DNA from: Zhengitettix transpicula
Taxonomy: Eukaryota; Arthropoda; Insecta; Orthoptera; Tetrigidae
DNA: 64,000 nucleotides
Direction of reading: 5' to 3'
Assembly (NCBI GenBank): GCA_037074705.1
Contig: CM073590.1
Location: forward strand, 164,980,746 to 165,044,745
Both the position numbers and the translations under genes were made by a program. Under the pieces are notes generated by a model. It saw only the letters and a program-made list of their open reading frames with translations, had not been told where the DNA came from and searched no databases. The first letter of the stretch is position 1. Each line of letters opens with the position of its first letter. This document shows positions 24,814 through 36,640 of the stretch, piece by piece.

Positions 24814-25595
24814 AATTTGAATTCTAGTTCGGATTAAAGGTGGTTCTTGCCATCACTGTAAATCGGCAGTTACAAAATTTTAATAAACATTATTTTAATT
24901 TAACGTGTTTTACTCTAATAAGATATATTTAACGACCAATTAAGGGACATTATATTATTTATAAAGTTTATTAAAAACAAAATGTAGTTGACGGCGCAAC
25001 GTTTTGGTACATAATTGCCAAAATATTATCGATGACATAGAACAGCATCCATTATTCGTATCAGATTCACACTTTCCTAGCAAAAAATATATCCTGCCCC
25101 TCTTGGGCAAGCTACCCGTTCTCAATGTTTGTGTATGTGTAAATTGTTTCTATTCACCAAATTCTGTAAAAATCCTGCTTGTTTAAACATACTATTCCTT
25201 AATTAAGATGAACTATTGCGCTGGTTTCCGATTTCCATATATCATCGTCAGAAGTTTGCATAATATATGTGCATTCTCATAATTAATTATTCTTGCAGAT
25301 GCGAATATCAACTACAAAAAATAAAAACCGCAATAAATGGTAGTGTTTCTATTATTATTTTACTTACTGTTAAATGGAGTATATTAAAATTACCTACCTG
25401 ATGCAAGTTTTCTAGGGTTTCTCCTGCATCACTTTAAGGCAAATAGCCGGGTAGACAGCCAGGGTGCCCTAGTTAACACTTGGCTACCTCCCTCTACCCT
25501 TTCGCATCCCCCCTTTCAAATCCCTTCCTATGCTAATAAAAGGCAGTTGCCACCATGTGGATTACCCTAATGTAACCTGTTACCCTACAAAAACA
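24814..25595 (+). mobile_element. R2 composite repeat (shares its 3' end with R1)
   Basis: About 780 bp. Its first 580 bp are unrelated to R1 and contain a 60-codon open frame reading VLNVCVCVNCFYSPNS. From about 25393 it continues as the R1 3' end (CCTACCTGATGCAAG to GTAACCTGTTACCCTA). A close inverted copy lies at 54045-54808 with the same junction. R2 may be the 3' region of a LINE whose tail R1 borrowed, or an R2 copy that received R1 before both duplicated. Confidence 0.65.
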
Positions 25596-25597
25596 GT

Positions 25598-25905
25598 CGG
25601 CCAGCTGCCTAAATGGTCGAGAAACGGGGAAGGTAATGCTGCGTCCTCGCAACACACCCCTTTCCCGCTTTCGGAAGGGCATGGGACAAGTATCCAATGC
25701 CCGACCTACCTGACGCAGGTTTTCCAGGGTTTGTTTATGCATTATTTTTAGGCGAATGCCGGGTAGAATCCTTAAATTATAACCCGGCGGCCCTAGTTAA
25801 CCCTTGGCTACCTTCCTCTACTGTTCCGCAACCCCCTTTTCAAATTCCTTCCGATGCTATTAAAGGGGAGTTGTCACCGTCATGTAGCCTGTTACCCTAA
25901 AAAAA
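25598..25905 (+). mobile_element. R1 retroposon, 5'-truncated, tandem behind R2
   Basis: Starts at GTCGGCCAGCTGCCT and ends CATGTAGCCTGTTACCCT plus A9. It follows the R2 copy head-to-tail. Confidence 0.73.
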
Positions 25906-26735
25906 AATTAGAGCCTCCGCTCCAAGAAATATAAGTAAAGAGAAATAAAGCGATAAGTAATATTCGTAAATTGTTAATGTCGATATTTTGTAACTGAGAA
26001 CCCATCACATACACCTCTGGGCACATCATTTAGACACTACATCTGCTTTCTCAAACGAAAACAACCAATTTCATTCACTTTTCCTCCTTCGGATTCATAC
26101 TTATCAGGTTTTTTAAAACCTACTTGATGGTTACCCGTTCTTCATTCAGATATGCACGAGTCTTCGCACAAAGAATCATATTTTATATCTACTATGTATG
26201 GTATAGATATTTTGTACCTTTCCATTTTTTCTACGCATTATCTGTAACTTACTGCTCCAGTAACAATGTTTCTTTCATTTAATACAGTTTATCTTTATCT
26301 AGTAGGCCATCTCCTCTTGACCTACTCTTGACAAATATTTTATTGACCATGTAGTAACATGTTCCGAAAAAATGCAACTAAATTTGGCTGACTTGAATTT
26401 TAAGTTTGTGAACGGTGTAAGAGAATTTACCGCTTCACTGAATAATCGTTCAGCCTTTTACGAGGAGAATTTACTGCTTAAGAGAAAAATCATTCAGCCG
26501 TTAACCGTTAAGTCAGTCCAAGCCGTTAAAATTAAATTTAGCCCATATGACGAACGGCAGGTTGATATTTATAAAATCCTTATTACCAACGAAAAAAATA
26601 AGTTTCAGCGATATCAGTGCGAACATTCTCATGTGAAAAGCGGACTGACTCGTGCTTTCACATCCTCCTCTAATTTTTCTAAAATTCTTTTGACAGCGCT
26701 ATATAACAACGAAATTTTTTTTTATTTAATAAGGA
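25906..26735. other. Intergenic DNA with a 131-codon open frame of unknown meaning
   Basis: The plus-strand frame 26372-26767 is long for such AT-rich DNA but matches no family that I recognise, and its last codons run into the neighbouring repeat. It could be chance or the remnant of a retroposed gene. Confidence 0.25.
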
Positions 26736-26935
26736 ACGTAGGTTTTCCCGGTGTAACTGCTCGATAAAGCTTTTTCGGGATTCCAAACGGGTAGCGTCGT
26801 TTAATTTGCACAACGTTTCGTTGGCTTGCACCGCCATCTTCTTCCATCGTCTTCTGAAGAATCTGGCGGTGCATGCCAACGAAACGTTGTGGAAATTAAA
26901 CGACTCTACACGGTTGGAATCCCGAGAAAACTAAT
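26736..26935. mobile_element. Palindromic hammerhead-like element
   Basis: Two inverted arms of about 60 nt (CGGGATTCCAAACGGGTAG ... CACGGTTGGAATCCCGAG). Plus strand: CTGAAGA (26854-26860), hairpin TGGC/GCCA (26864-26878), GAAAC (26881-26885), then GTTGTG. The minus-strand arm is a similar half with GAAGAAGATGGCGG and CGAAACGTTGTG. The left flank carries the shared tail CACCGGGAAAA on the minus strand. CTGANGA and GAAAC are both intact here. Confidence 0.65.
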
Positions 26936-27070
26936 CAATTTAAATATGCCTGAAGAACACATTTTCTGTGTCAGACTGACAGGAATTAAGGTTAAATAAA
27001 TTTCGGACAACCTTTTTGTTTTCAATAGATCCCCTAAATTCCTTTATTAAAACTAAAAAATAACGCCACG

Positions 27071-27089
27071 TATATATATATATATATAA
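27071..27089. repeat. (TA)n microsatellite
   Basis: Uninterrupted TA dinucleotides about 40 bp before the LTR-like start at 27129. Confidence 0.9.
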
Positions 27090-27128
27090 TAGTTATAAGG
27101 AAAATCCAGTAACTAACAAAAAATATAT

Positions 27129-28100
27129 TGTAACGCCAATTAATTAGGACATTAATTGTTTGAACATAATAATTTAAATTGTTTGAGAAATCGTTTGTAG
27201 CGGCGGTCCAGAACATAGCAACAATGGAGCCCAGCTCTGTTCCTTTGTCGGAAGGTCCGAAAAACGGTGTAATGCGTGCTAAAATGCGAGACGAGAGTTC
27301 AGTTCGCAGGAAGATATTGTGAGGATCAGTTCGCGGAAAGACATCGTCAAGGTATAACTGTTAGCTGGAGGAGAATTCAACAGAGTCGGCGATTAAAATT
27401 TAACAGAGTTAGTTGGTGCCTGGACATTTCTGAGGACAAAGTAAAACATTCACGAAAGCATAACGTCGAAACGTGAAAGAAGTTTTGTGTTCATCGTCGG
27501 CCGGAAATAGTAAAATTTCAGTTTGAGTCCAATGCAGTAAATACTGGCAAATTCACCTAAGGCAAGCAGTCAACACGTAGCTGACAACAAAAAGGGAGGA
27601 TCATCCGATAACCTGATATCATATAAAATTTTGTGTAAATTCAGTGTAAAAACTGTGAGTTTAGAGTCAGTGTAAAATCCCGCAATAGTGTATTTCGAAA
27701 ATGAAAGGTATGCTGGAATGCTGGGCAGATGTGAGTAACAATTTACAAAATGATTAATTATGTAAACGTAATTGAAAAATAGGATTTCGTTCTCCGTTTA
27801 AATTGTTAATTCGTTCGAATCTTTTTACTTATTAATTTCGTTCTAATTTTAAATCTCGTTCTAATTTAATGGTCAAGTAAATTTCCTTTCTTTTAATTGT
27901 GATTTGTTTGTTAATAAGATTATAAATATAGTTGGTGTGCCCATTATCAAGCCCAGTGAAGACCCTGAGAAATTTAATATTATAAATTTGTAATTTTTTA
28001 AGTGATTGCCACAAAATAAATAAATCTTTTCTTTATAAATTTTATTAATTTTTTATTTAATTAACGATTTTAATATGTTTATTACAAAATAGCATCCACA
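27129..28100 (+). mobile_element. LTR-retrotransposon long terminal repeat
   Basis: About 970 bp, starting TGTAACGCC after an ATAT tract and ending GCATCCACA. It is followed by the 3-base spacer ACG and a primer-binding-like TGGGGCTCGAATAC (from 28104). AATAAATAAA near 28016 may serve as polyadenylation signal. The start is the weaker border. A protease-like fragment at 28.84 kb lies where the internal region should be. Confidence 0.5.
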
Positions 28101-28197
28101 ACGTGGGGCTCGAATACTTCAAATTCATTAAATTAATTAACGTATCATTTTTGATATTACAATATAAAGATACATTTTATTTTTTAATTTTACTGAC

Positions 28198-28245
28198 ATA
28201 TATATGTATCTATCTATCTATATATATATATATATATATATATAA
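28198..28245. repeat. TATC/TA microsatellite
   Basis: TATC repeats running into a TA run, just behind the LTR. Confidence 0.9.
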
Positions 28246-28789
28246 ATTTAAAAATAATTAATACGATAATTCTGGTTATTAATTTTCCATCATACTGTTT
28301 ATATTAGGGGTACAATTATTTCATCGCATTCTCTAATATTTCTGAATTAATTGTTAACGTGACTAAATTATTGAAGCTAGAACTAGGAAACACTAAAAAA
28401 AAAAGTAATTGTCCGGTGATATAAGTCAATTTGGCGTATTTTTTTGTTAAAATATTTACAAATCCAAAAAGTGTCCTAAACACTTGTTTGAAATTTGGTT
28501 TTTTTAAATATTCAAATTCTCCCTACGGCGGCATTCAACGCATAACAATCAAACCTATATTATCATTTCACATATTAAAATGGATATTATTATATAATAA
28601 TTTCATTTATTAAAATTGAAAAAATTTAAAGCCTAAAAATTTTATACCTTATCTATACCAGGTATTTGTAATTAAATGCCATGGAATGGCATTTCACCGT
28701 TTTAGACTTTCAACGACCCCCAAGGGGTCGACGTGGACCCCGTTAGGAAACCGTGTCTTAATGCATGAATGCAACGTGAAGATAAACAC

Positions 28790-28910
28790 AAACCACATTC
28801 TACTAAGCAATGAACAGGCGAAACTAATATTTTATTTTTATAGATACAGGAGCCGAGATCGTGTGCTTAAAAAACTTGCTGCCGATCGACTGCAATTTTA
28901 GACTGAACAT
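28790..28910 (+). pseudogene. Retropepsin-like fragment of an LTR retrotransposon
   Basis: One frame gives SNEQAKLIFYF. The next frame, after a shift near 28840, gives FIDTGAEIVCLKNLLP with the aspartic-protease active-site triad DTG (28843-28851). The DTGA context with a hydrophobic strand before it and a leucine-rich strand after it is typical of retrotransposon proteases. It is interrupted by frameshift and stops, so it is inactive. It probably belongs to the element whose LTR ends at 28100. Confidence 0.6.
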
Positions 28911-29060
28911 TTTTAGAAAAATAATACATTCACTATAAAACTATGGCAGTGACTGCTTTTTGCTGTTTTGAATCCCACGAGTTACTTATATATCTTATAA
29001 TGAACAGGTATAGCTAATTTAAATTTATGATATAATTTATTAATATTTCAAGTATGCGTA

Positions 29061-29193
29061 AGTTTGCTAAAATTCTTCAATATTTGAGTAAACATTAATA
29101 TTCTCTTTACTTTTTTGAACTATTTTGCTACATTTCTATGCTGGAAGTACTGCTAAAATGTAAATAATTTGTCATTTACTGCTTTGTACTGTA
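29061..29193 (+). repeat. Direct repeat, left copy
   Basis: About 130 bp sharing AGTTTGCTAAAATT, CTTTTTTGAACTATTTTGCT and GTCATTTACTG with 30598-30743. Copies are diverged by substitutions and indels. Confidence 0.65.
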
Positions 29194-30597
29194 ACTGTAT
29201 TGCGTGGTGTAACTTGAGAGTTAATGTTTGGCTACATTTTGAAACAGCAATCATTATAATAATGGTAATTTAGTTGAATTGGCGGAACGACTACATTCTT
29301 TCGCTGTGATAGACAATTTTATTGGACCATATTTCGATGTCGCAATTTAATAGATTATGTGATTAGTGAATTTATCAGAATTCTGGATCCTGCTCGAGAC
29401 GAGGACGAGACGAAATCATTCGGCTTTGGACTAGCGATCGAGCGAGTTTGTCATAACCGCCGCCATGAACATAAAACCACCAGATTATACGGTGAAAACG
29501 TTTTAACGATTACTGTAAATCGAAAAGTTGACAAAAAAATTTCTGATCTGAAAGTCGTTGCTTGAAAATCGAAGGAGCTGATACTACACGAGACGAGTGG
29601 ACTGCTTTAGTAATTAGCACGGGGCAAATTATTACAGCTTGTCCGAACTGGAAGCCAGGGTGGAAGCAGGCCCACGTTGCTGTTTTCGGGGGCAGCATAC
29701 TTCATCGAACCGATAACATCGCAGAGGAGTAATTTCCGATCAAAGTTTGCGCCAAATTTGCCAGCGTAGAAGCTGTAATGGAATGTTCACAACTTTGAAA
29801 ACAATTCGTCAAATACTGTAAGCTACAAGGTTCACAATCATCATTTTTCTGTTAAATACCTTCATAAATCTCGATCATATGAAATGATATTTCGAATGAT
29901 CTGTTTTGAATTGGTAAATGTTGACGAGGAAGATGTCTTATAAAATTTCAACGGTAAATATAAAGCCAGAGAAATAGTAACATTTTGTACAAATTGATAT
30001 TATAACTTTCACGATGATAAATATTTGTTTGCAGTCAAACTGCTGGAACCCAGCAGTGTTAAAGAAAATTGTGTTTGAAGTACTTAAATTTAATACATAT
30101 GTATGTTATTTGGTTTTAACAAATATTTGCGAACGTGAACTTATGCAAGCTTTTGCGTTTTAAAAAAACTTGATATTGTGATCCCATATTCCACATAAAT
30201 AATCTGAGTGTCGATGCATAAGAATGTCCGAGTGCCTGAGATAATTTCAGTTGAGTAGCGAAACAGCTGACGTTGAACTTGAACTTTAACATTCTAAATA
30301 TTTAGACCTGATTTGTTTTTGAATCCGTAATAGTGTGACATAATATGACCAGGGCTTAAGTCGCTCCATGACCTCTGACCTTCAAATGCCTTATGTGGAG
30401 GGCGCAATCGAGCACCGTCTACATTTCCGTGGATCTCATGTTTCAGGCATTTAATAATATATTTTGTTGCTGTTCTCTCAACTTTTTTGTAGTTTTTCTG
30501 TGCGGTTTTCTCGTTATGGATCTTAGCATAGTTTCGCATCGAGGATCGACCACGCGACTGTTGCGTAAGTCAGTTCTATATTACTAGCACCATTGTC

Positions 30598-30743
30598 AGT
30601 TTGCTAAAATTATTGGTTGAGTAAACATTTATATTTTCTTTTCTTTTTTGAACTATTTTGCTTCATTTCTATGTACGACATGAATAAACGCAGTAAATTC
30701 TGTTGAAATCGAAATAATTCGTCATTTACTGTTTTGTGCGATG
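30598..30743 (+). repeat. Direct repeat, right copy
   Basis: Partner of 29061-29193 in the same orientation, 1.5 kb away. The 1.4 kb between them holds no recognised gene. The pair may mark an old element or a segmental duplication. Confidence 0.65.
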
Positions 30744-31689
30744 TCACTTTAAATAGTATGCGTTCAATAAACAATTATTATTTTTGAGGACGAATTATTC
30801 TTTGTCTACTATAGCTGTCATGTTGAACCCATTAGTAGATTTTAAGTTGTTGGTAATTAATTAATTAGGACATAAAGTATATTAATGAAATATTAAATTA
30901 TATGATTGTATTAGTTGACGAATAGGAAAAGAATAATTATTTTTTAAGTCAATGGACCAACGGAAAAGTTATTGAAATTTGAATTAATTCAAAATTTTTA
31001 ATTTTAGTCAGATATATTAACAGTGGAAAGAAACTAAAAGGCAACATGAATGAATATTTAAATAAATAAAATGATCAATCACAAAAGGTTTATTAATTTA
31101 AATTTAATTAATACAAGTAATACATTCGGGTGAACAATAAAAAACCCATGAAACCATAATAATCGGTTAATATTATAAACTAACATTTCTTCAAAGAATT
31201 TGAATATTCTGATACATTTTATTGTATCCACTTAAAGATTTCAAATGGTTAAATTCCAAAAATTATATAATATTATAAAGAAATTTGAATACATTTATAA
31301 AAACTTTAGTAGATACAAGCTACATTTAGTTTTTTGATCAGATAACTGTCAATATGGAGGAATATTATCGAAGAAAGTTCATAGAAATTTCTAAGGATTT
31401 GGAAAAAATTATAGTAAAATTTTCTTATAAATAAATATGCGAATTAGTTGTAATAAATTATTTCTTCAAAATTGGCATAATACTTTAATCTTACTATTTG
31501 CGTTAATTGCATTTGAACAAATTTTGTGTATTAATATTTTCTTTTGGAGGTTTAGAGTCGCGTCAACAAAAATTGTTCTCGGCGACTGTACATACTTAAA
31601 TTATTAATATTGTTATCATACAAGTTTTTCAGCAAAAATCAGCGATTCTGTAAAGTGAATTCACACTTTTTATTTACTCACGTGTTTAA

Positions 31690-31805
31690 AATAATAAGGA
31701 AGATAGCCAAACACAGACAAAAGAAGTGGTAATATAAATACCACTAACGTTTCTGGGATCCTTGTCCCTTTTCCTTTTGTTTGTATTTGGATACCTTTCT
31801 TATTA
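31690..31805 (-). repeat. Hammerhead-like dispersed repeat
   Basis: Minus strand: hairpin GGGACAAGGATCCC, then AGAAACGTTAGTGGTATTTA and ATTACCACTTCTTTTGTC, then TTTGGCTATCTTCCTTATTA. It is nearly the same as 47196-47278 and related to 3120-3240. The CTGANGA side is decayed. Confidence 0.5.
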
Positions 31806-32870
31806 TTAAATTTTAATCAGACGTTAGATTTGTCATTACATGTATTTAAAGTTTACTAAATAGTCGCAATTTAAAAGTAAACACGTATGGATGAATTTAA
31901 TTTCACGGAAAATTCCGTTGTATATAAAAGAGAAAACTCCCAATGTAATTTCCAATATGTTCATTAGTATGTAATAACATCAATTAAAGTATATGTACAT
32001 AAATAAGCACGAAATAAGTTTAAGGAAAATTCTGAAAATTGTAATTAATTGTAATAGCACGAAAACTAAAACAAATTATAACACAAATCACTTTATAACC
32101 ATTTTCTGTTTGCACTTCTATTTTCAGAATCATAATACAAGAAAATAAAATTACTGTCTATTAATTTGTCATAGAACAATCTCTTTAGAACACATTTTAT
32201 TATGTAATGTTACATTAAATTGTAAGAAGGTTTCAATATAAACGTCATTTTCAATATAAAATATTTTGAACAAATAATAGAATACGCCATAATAGAAATA
32301 TAATAAATCATACTTACAATAAAATAATTTTTAATCTCTTCAAAATTAAAAATATATATCTGGGTCAAGTTACTTTTAAACGAAGAATCTGAAATATTAT
32401 TTTGTGGGGGCAATACCAATACATTGCTGTGACCGCAGAAGATAAGATAACTTCATGTTTTCTTCGACAGTTACCAATGTCGCCACTTTGAGTGCTGTTG
32501 CAACACCAATATTAGTTAGCACTGAAATTGACTGAAATTGGTTAATTATAATGTTAGAAGTAATTTGTTAACAGTTCCAATTAGACACATATTTTACTGT
32601 GTTGTAGTAACTGATTTTTAGTAAATGTACTCTGTAATTACTGTTTCCGTAAAATAATTATAAAATTAACACATATTATGCTTACATGATTCATTTAATA
32701 TTATAAGTATTTCTTGAATTGAATGACTAATTATTCGTTATTGTTCCCTGGATACTTTTTTTTGGCGGAAAGCAGACACTTCTGTCGGATTATTAAATAT
32801 TAGAGCGTGTCAAAGTTAATAAATCTGCTTTGAGTAAAGCTTCTCAAGTTTCCAACCAGATTATCTCCGT
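31806..32870. other. AT-rich DNA, nothing recognised
   Basis: Probably old transposon sequence given its neighbours, but no feature can be supported. Confidence 0.4.
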
Positions 32871-32875
32871 GTACT

Positions 32876-33085
32876 TCAATAATACTGAATGTATGAATTG
32901 GTTAATCTTTCCGGTAACTGTTGATTTAGATTAGCATTCTCCTCAAAAGTTTGAACAAATGTATTAATTCCAAAATATGTGTGCTCAATTAAAAGGGGAC
33001 GAGGTGTCTTGTCGCCCAAGTAACAGAGGTGAAGTAAATGAAATTTATGAATATGTTGACGTTTGTTAGTTTCTATAACGTACAT
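32876..33085 (-). pseudogene. Gag-like fragment of an LTR retrotransposon
   Basis: A minus-strand frame reads LLHLCYLGDKTPRPLLIE and later QQLPERLTNSYI. LGD-x-x-P-x-x-LL followed by a QxLP block resembles the capsid region of arthropod Ty3/gypsy-type Gag. It lies about 300 bp downstream of the LTR at 34461-33345 in the same orientation, which is where gag would sit. Resemblance is by eye only and the fragment is short. Confidence 0.4.
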
Positions 33086-33344
33086 TAACGTATCTGTCTT
33101 AAGTAGTTATGAGAATGGTAAGTCTATAATAATAATAAAATTTTAAATTAAAACTGACGTTTCTCATTTTGTTCAAACGCTTTCTCATCATATGTTTATT
33201 ATTTATGGAACGATTTTTTCCTTGTAGTTTTCGTATTAAACCATTTTTAATTTGTTTTTTCTTATTTTTATTTCCTGTCATTTTCAAAAGGTCTATTATA
33301 TATATATTGTAGCAAACGAATTAATAGAAAACAAAAACCCACGA

Positions 33345-34461
33345 TGTGGTGCCAATTGATGACATTCAAATTTATGAAAATCTAATTTATTTAACTATTG
33401 ATGATTTGGAAAATTAAATAATTATTAACCAGTTAAATTTTAAAAACAGAAACATTTATTACAATTTATATTTCATTAGTTTTATATACTAACATTTTAC
33501 ATAGATACCACAGCTTTATTGAAATTCTTTAAACCTTCAGGATCGCTCATCTGGCCTCGATCAGTGATAGTAACCCGCAATGATATAAGCAAATATAGAA
33601 AACAAAACATTGCAAAGCATTGAATTGAATTTACTTGAGTATTACTAACATAAGAAATCTGTAGAAATCTGACAGTACGGAATATTATAGCAGGTTTACA
33701 ATAAAATTGTAGTACATGGCAGACATCGGCGCAGCTCTCACATCACACTAATTATTCACTGCACCAATTATTTATCTTTTCACGAATTATTTAAAGAACT
33801 TTAATTAAACACGCCACGGAATTGCACTTTCTGCACAACCTAAGTCAGCATCTGCGATTGAATTACTAACACACCACAGGCAACCCTCTATTGGTCTGCA
33901 AATACTTCGGCAAACAGTAAAACTGTCAGAATCAAAGAAATAGGAATTACATTTTCCAAATAACAGTTGGATTCAACTCACTATGAATTCTACCAATGAT
34001 ATCAGTTCAATAACAGTTAGTGCAACTTTCCCTACGATTTACACGTATCTCCTTCGATTTATAATCCCAATAATCTTATAACTGTCTTTGCATTCGTCAA
34101 CTCTTATTTGCAGACTCATTAACTTGGTTTTTAAGCAATCCTAACAACCATTCCTCACGGTCTGACTGCCACATACAATAACTTTTTTCCGCTCCAACTG
34201 TATAAGAGACTTAGACTGACCTTCACTGTTTCAGTTCGTATCGCAGACTCTAAACGACCGCTACCGGCCAGCTCCTTCGCAGACTACCTGTGCATTTCTT
34301 CACAGCTTTCAACAATACACATTGCCGACAATAATATCGTGTGAAAACTCCACAATCTTACCTAACGCTGACTGTTGCCTACAATACCTGGGCAACAATA
34401 TTACACTGACAATACAAATAGCTATAAAATCCTTTCAATACATATATTGGTGGTCACCACA
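33345..34461 (-). mobile_element. LTR of a retrotransposon (TGTGGTG...CACCACA)
   Basis: 1117 bp with perfect 7-bp inverted ends (TGTGGTG / CACCACA). The 3' end is followed by TCG and TGGGTTTTTGTTTTC, a primer-binding-like site. It is related along its length to 41693-42577, sharing TGTGGTGACCACCAAT, GTCAGCGT, TATTATTGTCGGC and GAAACAGTGAAG. Because a primer site follows, this is a 5' LTR with internal sequence rather than a solo LTR. Confidence 0.75.
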
Positions 34462-35833
34462 ATATATATTGTCTATTTATTTGGTATTTTCTTTTTATCT
34501 ATTTTCGCATTTTTCTTATTTGTGTGTGTGTTGTCTTTGTTTTTATTAATTATTGTTTTCTTTATTGCTGTTATTTTTTACATTCGTATGTAATGGTGCT
34601 TGCTTTGACTTGTTCTGTTTATTCTGTAGAGCAGTAATGAAATAAACAAATAAAACAATTATTTGAAATTAAAAACTTTTCTGATGTTAGATCTTGTTCT
34701 CTAGATATTTCAATTGATTTATTTGTAGCGAAGACCGCATGGTAAATTTATATAGGCTTACAATTTCACATGGTAAAAAGTAAATATTCTTAAAATATTT
34801 TTTTTATTGGAGGTTTGTACTGGTCGCTTCGGCCCGTACATAATATACAAAGAATGCTTATTTACATAAGATAAATAATCAAAAATAAACATAAAAATAA
34901 GCAATTTAAACGTTTGTTTAACATGTTATTGAATGACAACAGCAAATACTGTAATTTTTTTTTTTTAGTTTCAGATAATGATACAAAATTTTATGTTCAT
35001 AAAAATATTATTCATTTATATCGATATAGATTAATTATACATTTAAAATGTGGCTTTCTTTTATTTTAGACAGTAAGAGTCATCATTTGTAAACCATTTA
35101 GCGTGTAATTTCTTAAAGTTTACTTGGTGAAATGTAGCGTTTCCTAGGAAACTCTCTTGCGAACTAAAAATTATTATCAGTTATTTTAATTGTTTAAACT
35201 CATTTACTTATAATATTTATGATGTGGAGACTGATGAAAAACACAAGTATATAGATTGTTAGTTTTATGCAAAATATAATTGAAAAAAATGTTTTTGATA
35301 ATTATAGAAAGCTATGGCTTTTATTAATAAAAGACTGGATATCATTCACTAACCTTCAAATCTCAGGGACCTTCTATCTTCAACGTTTAATCCTGAAGCA
35401 CGTAAGTAGCTAAGCTTATATGGTATAAAGCAAATGCATTGTTTGAAAGTAAGCCTGTTGTTTCTGGGGTAAGCACGGGAATATCGTAATAAATTATGCG
35501 AACATTTATGGCTGCCACATTTTTAGTCAGAGTTCTGCAGATACCGTATATTCACACAGAACGTTGTCGACGATCCTCAGAAATTGCTACAAGTACATTG
35601 GTATAGTGATGTAAACATTAACATATGATCTGAATTGAATTTACGTTGCCGAAATTGATTTTATTCAAAATTGTTAGAAGTAATTCTAACTGGAATAGTT
35701 ACATTTTCCTAGAAAATAGTTCATTTTCTGTCATCTTGGGACCGCATAATTCAAGTCGTATACCTTAATTTCCAGCTTTTATTAGTGATCTGATTCACGC
35801 TTAGAAACACGTTTTTCTCGCGTGGTATCACTG

Positions 35834-36000
35834 TGTGATAGAATGTTCACTTTGGATCATTACCTCTCCGTTCTTCGCTATATATTCTTTTATTCATTGT
35901 ATTTAAATTACTATATAAGTAGTTAATAGGGCTACACAGTCAGTAAATATAATTGTAATGAATTAAATTTGATGTTCTCACGTCGTCGTTTCTTATCACA
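35834..36000 (+). mobile_element. Short gypsy-type LTR
   Basis: 167 bp bounded by TGTGATA and TATCACA (7-bp inverted ends). A TATATAAG promoter box lies at about 35913-35920. Immediately after come GT and TGGCGACAGCGAGG (36003-36016), a good match to the primer-binding sites of Ty3/gypsy elements. No second LTR copy with the same ends is clear in the window. Confidence 0.65.
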
Positions 36001-36640
36001 GTTGGCGACAGCGAGGTGATATTGACTGAGAAGGAGGTAACTGTGATCCCACAAAGATGATAAGGAGAACTATAATCCAAAAATGGGGAAAATCATATAA
36101 GACCATGGAAAAACCAGTAGAAATGGAGACAGAATGGTTGGCGAGGCAAATAATAGTGGGCTATAGAACTAGTCAGTACCATATTTATACAGACAGGCTC
36201 ACTTTAGTCCGGTTATAATATGTTGTTATGAGTCCATGAATTGTGCTTTAGTTATTCAATGCGACTCCTATGGAACTGATGTTGAAAGCAGTCGATGATC
36301 CATGCATGATTCTCTGAGTGTGAGGAAGTTGCTGCCTCATAATATTTTATCCAAATCTCAAACAACGTAAAGGGATTCGGAAGACTACCACAGGGGATGT
36401 CTCATAAAAAAAGAAAATGGCCCAATCAGTAAGTTATGGTATAGATAATCCCATCTGTAAAATGTTCGTTGATTTCGGATGCCAATTCATCGTCATCAAT
36501 GTTTCGGGTTGCGACAGCTTATAACTCATAACAAAACCATGAGTATAATACCCACAGTGTAAAACAAAAGTGGGTCCCACGCCCCACATGGAGACAATTT
36601 GATTGATCAGGCGGGCAATTCAAAAATGAGCTCGACTACA
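36001..36640 (+). pseudogene. Internal remnant of the gypsy-type element
   Basis: Starts with the primer-binding-like site. Near 36450-36510 a frame reads KMFVDFGCQFIVINV, which resembles a retropepsin strand with DTG changed to DFG. No long frame remains. It lies far closer to the LTR than protease normally does, so gag is mostly deleted. Confidence 0.4.

Noticed and set aside
25004..25186. Conserved 60-residue protein shared by 25.0 and 54.6 kb
   Set aside because: The two frames are copies of the R2 repeat; conservation follows from DNA duplication, and the peptide matches no known domain.
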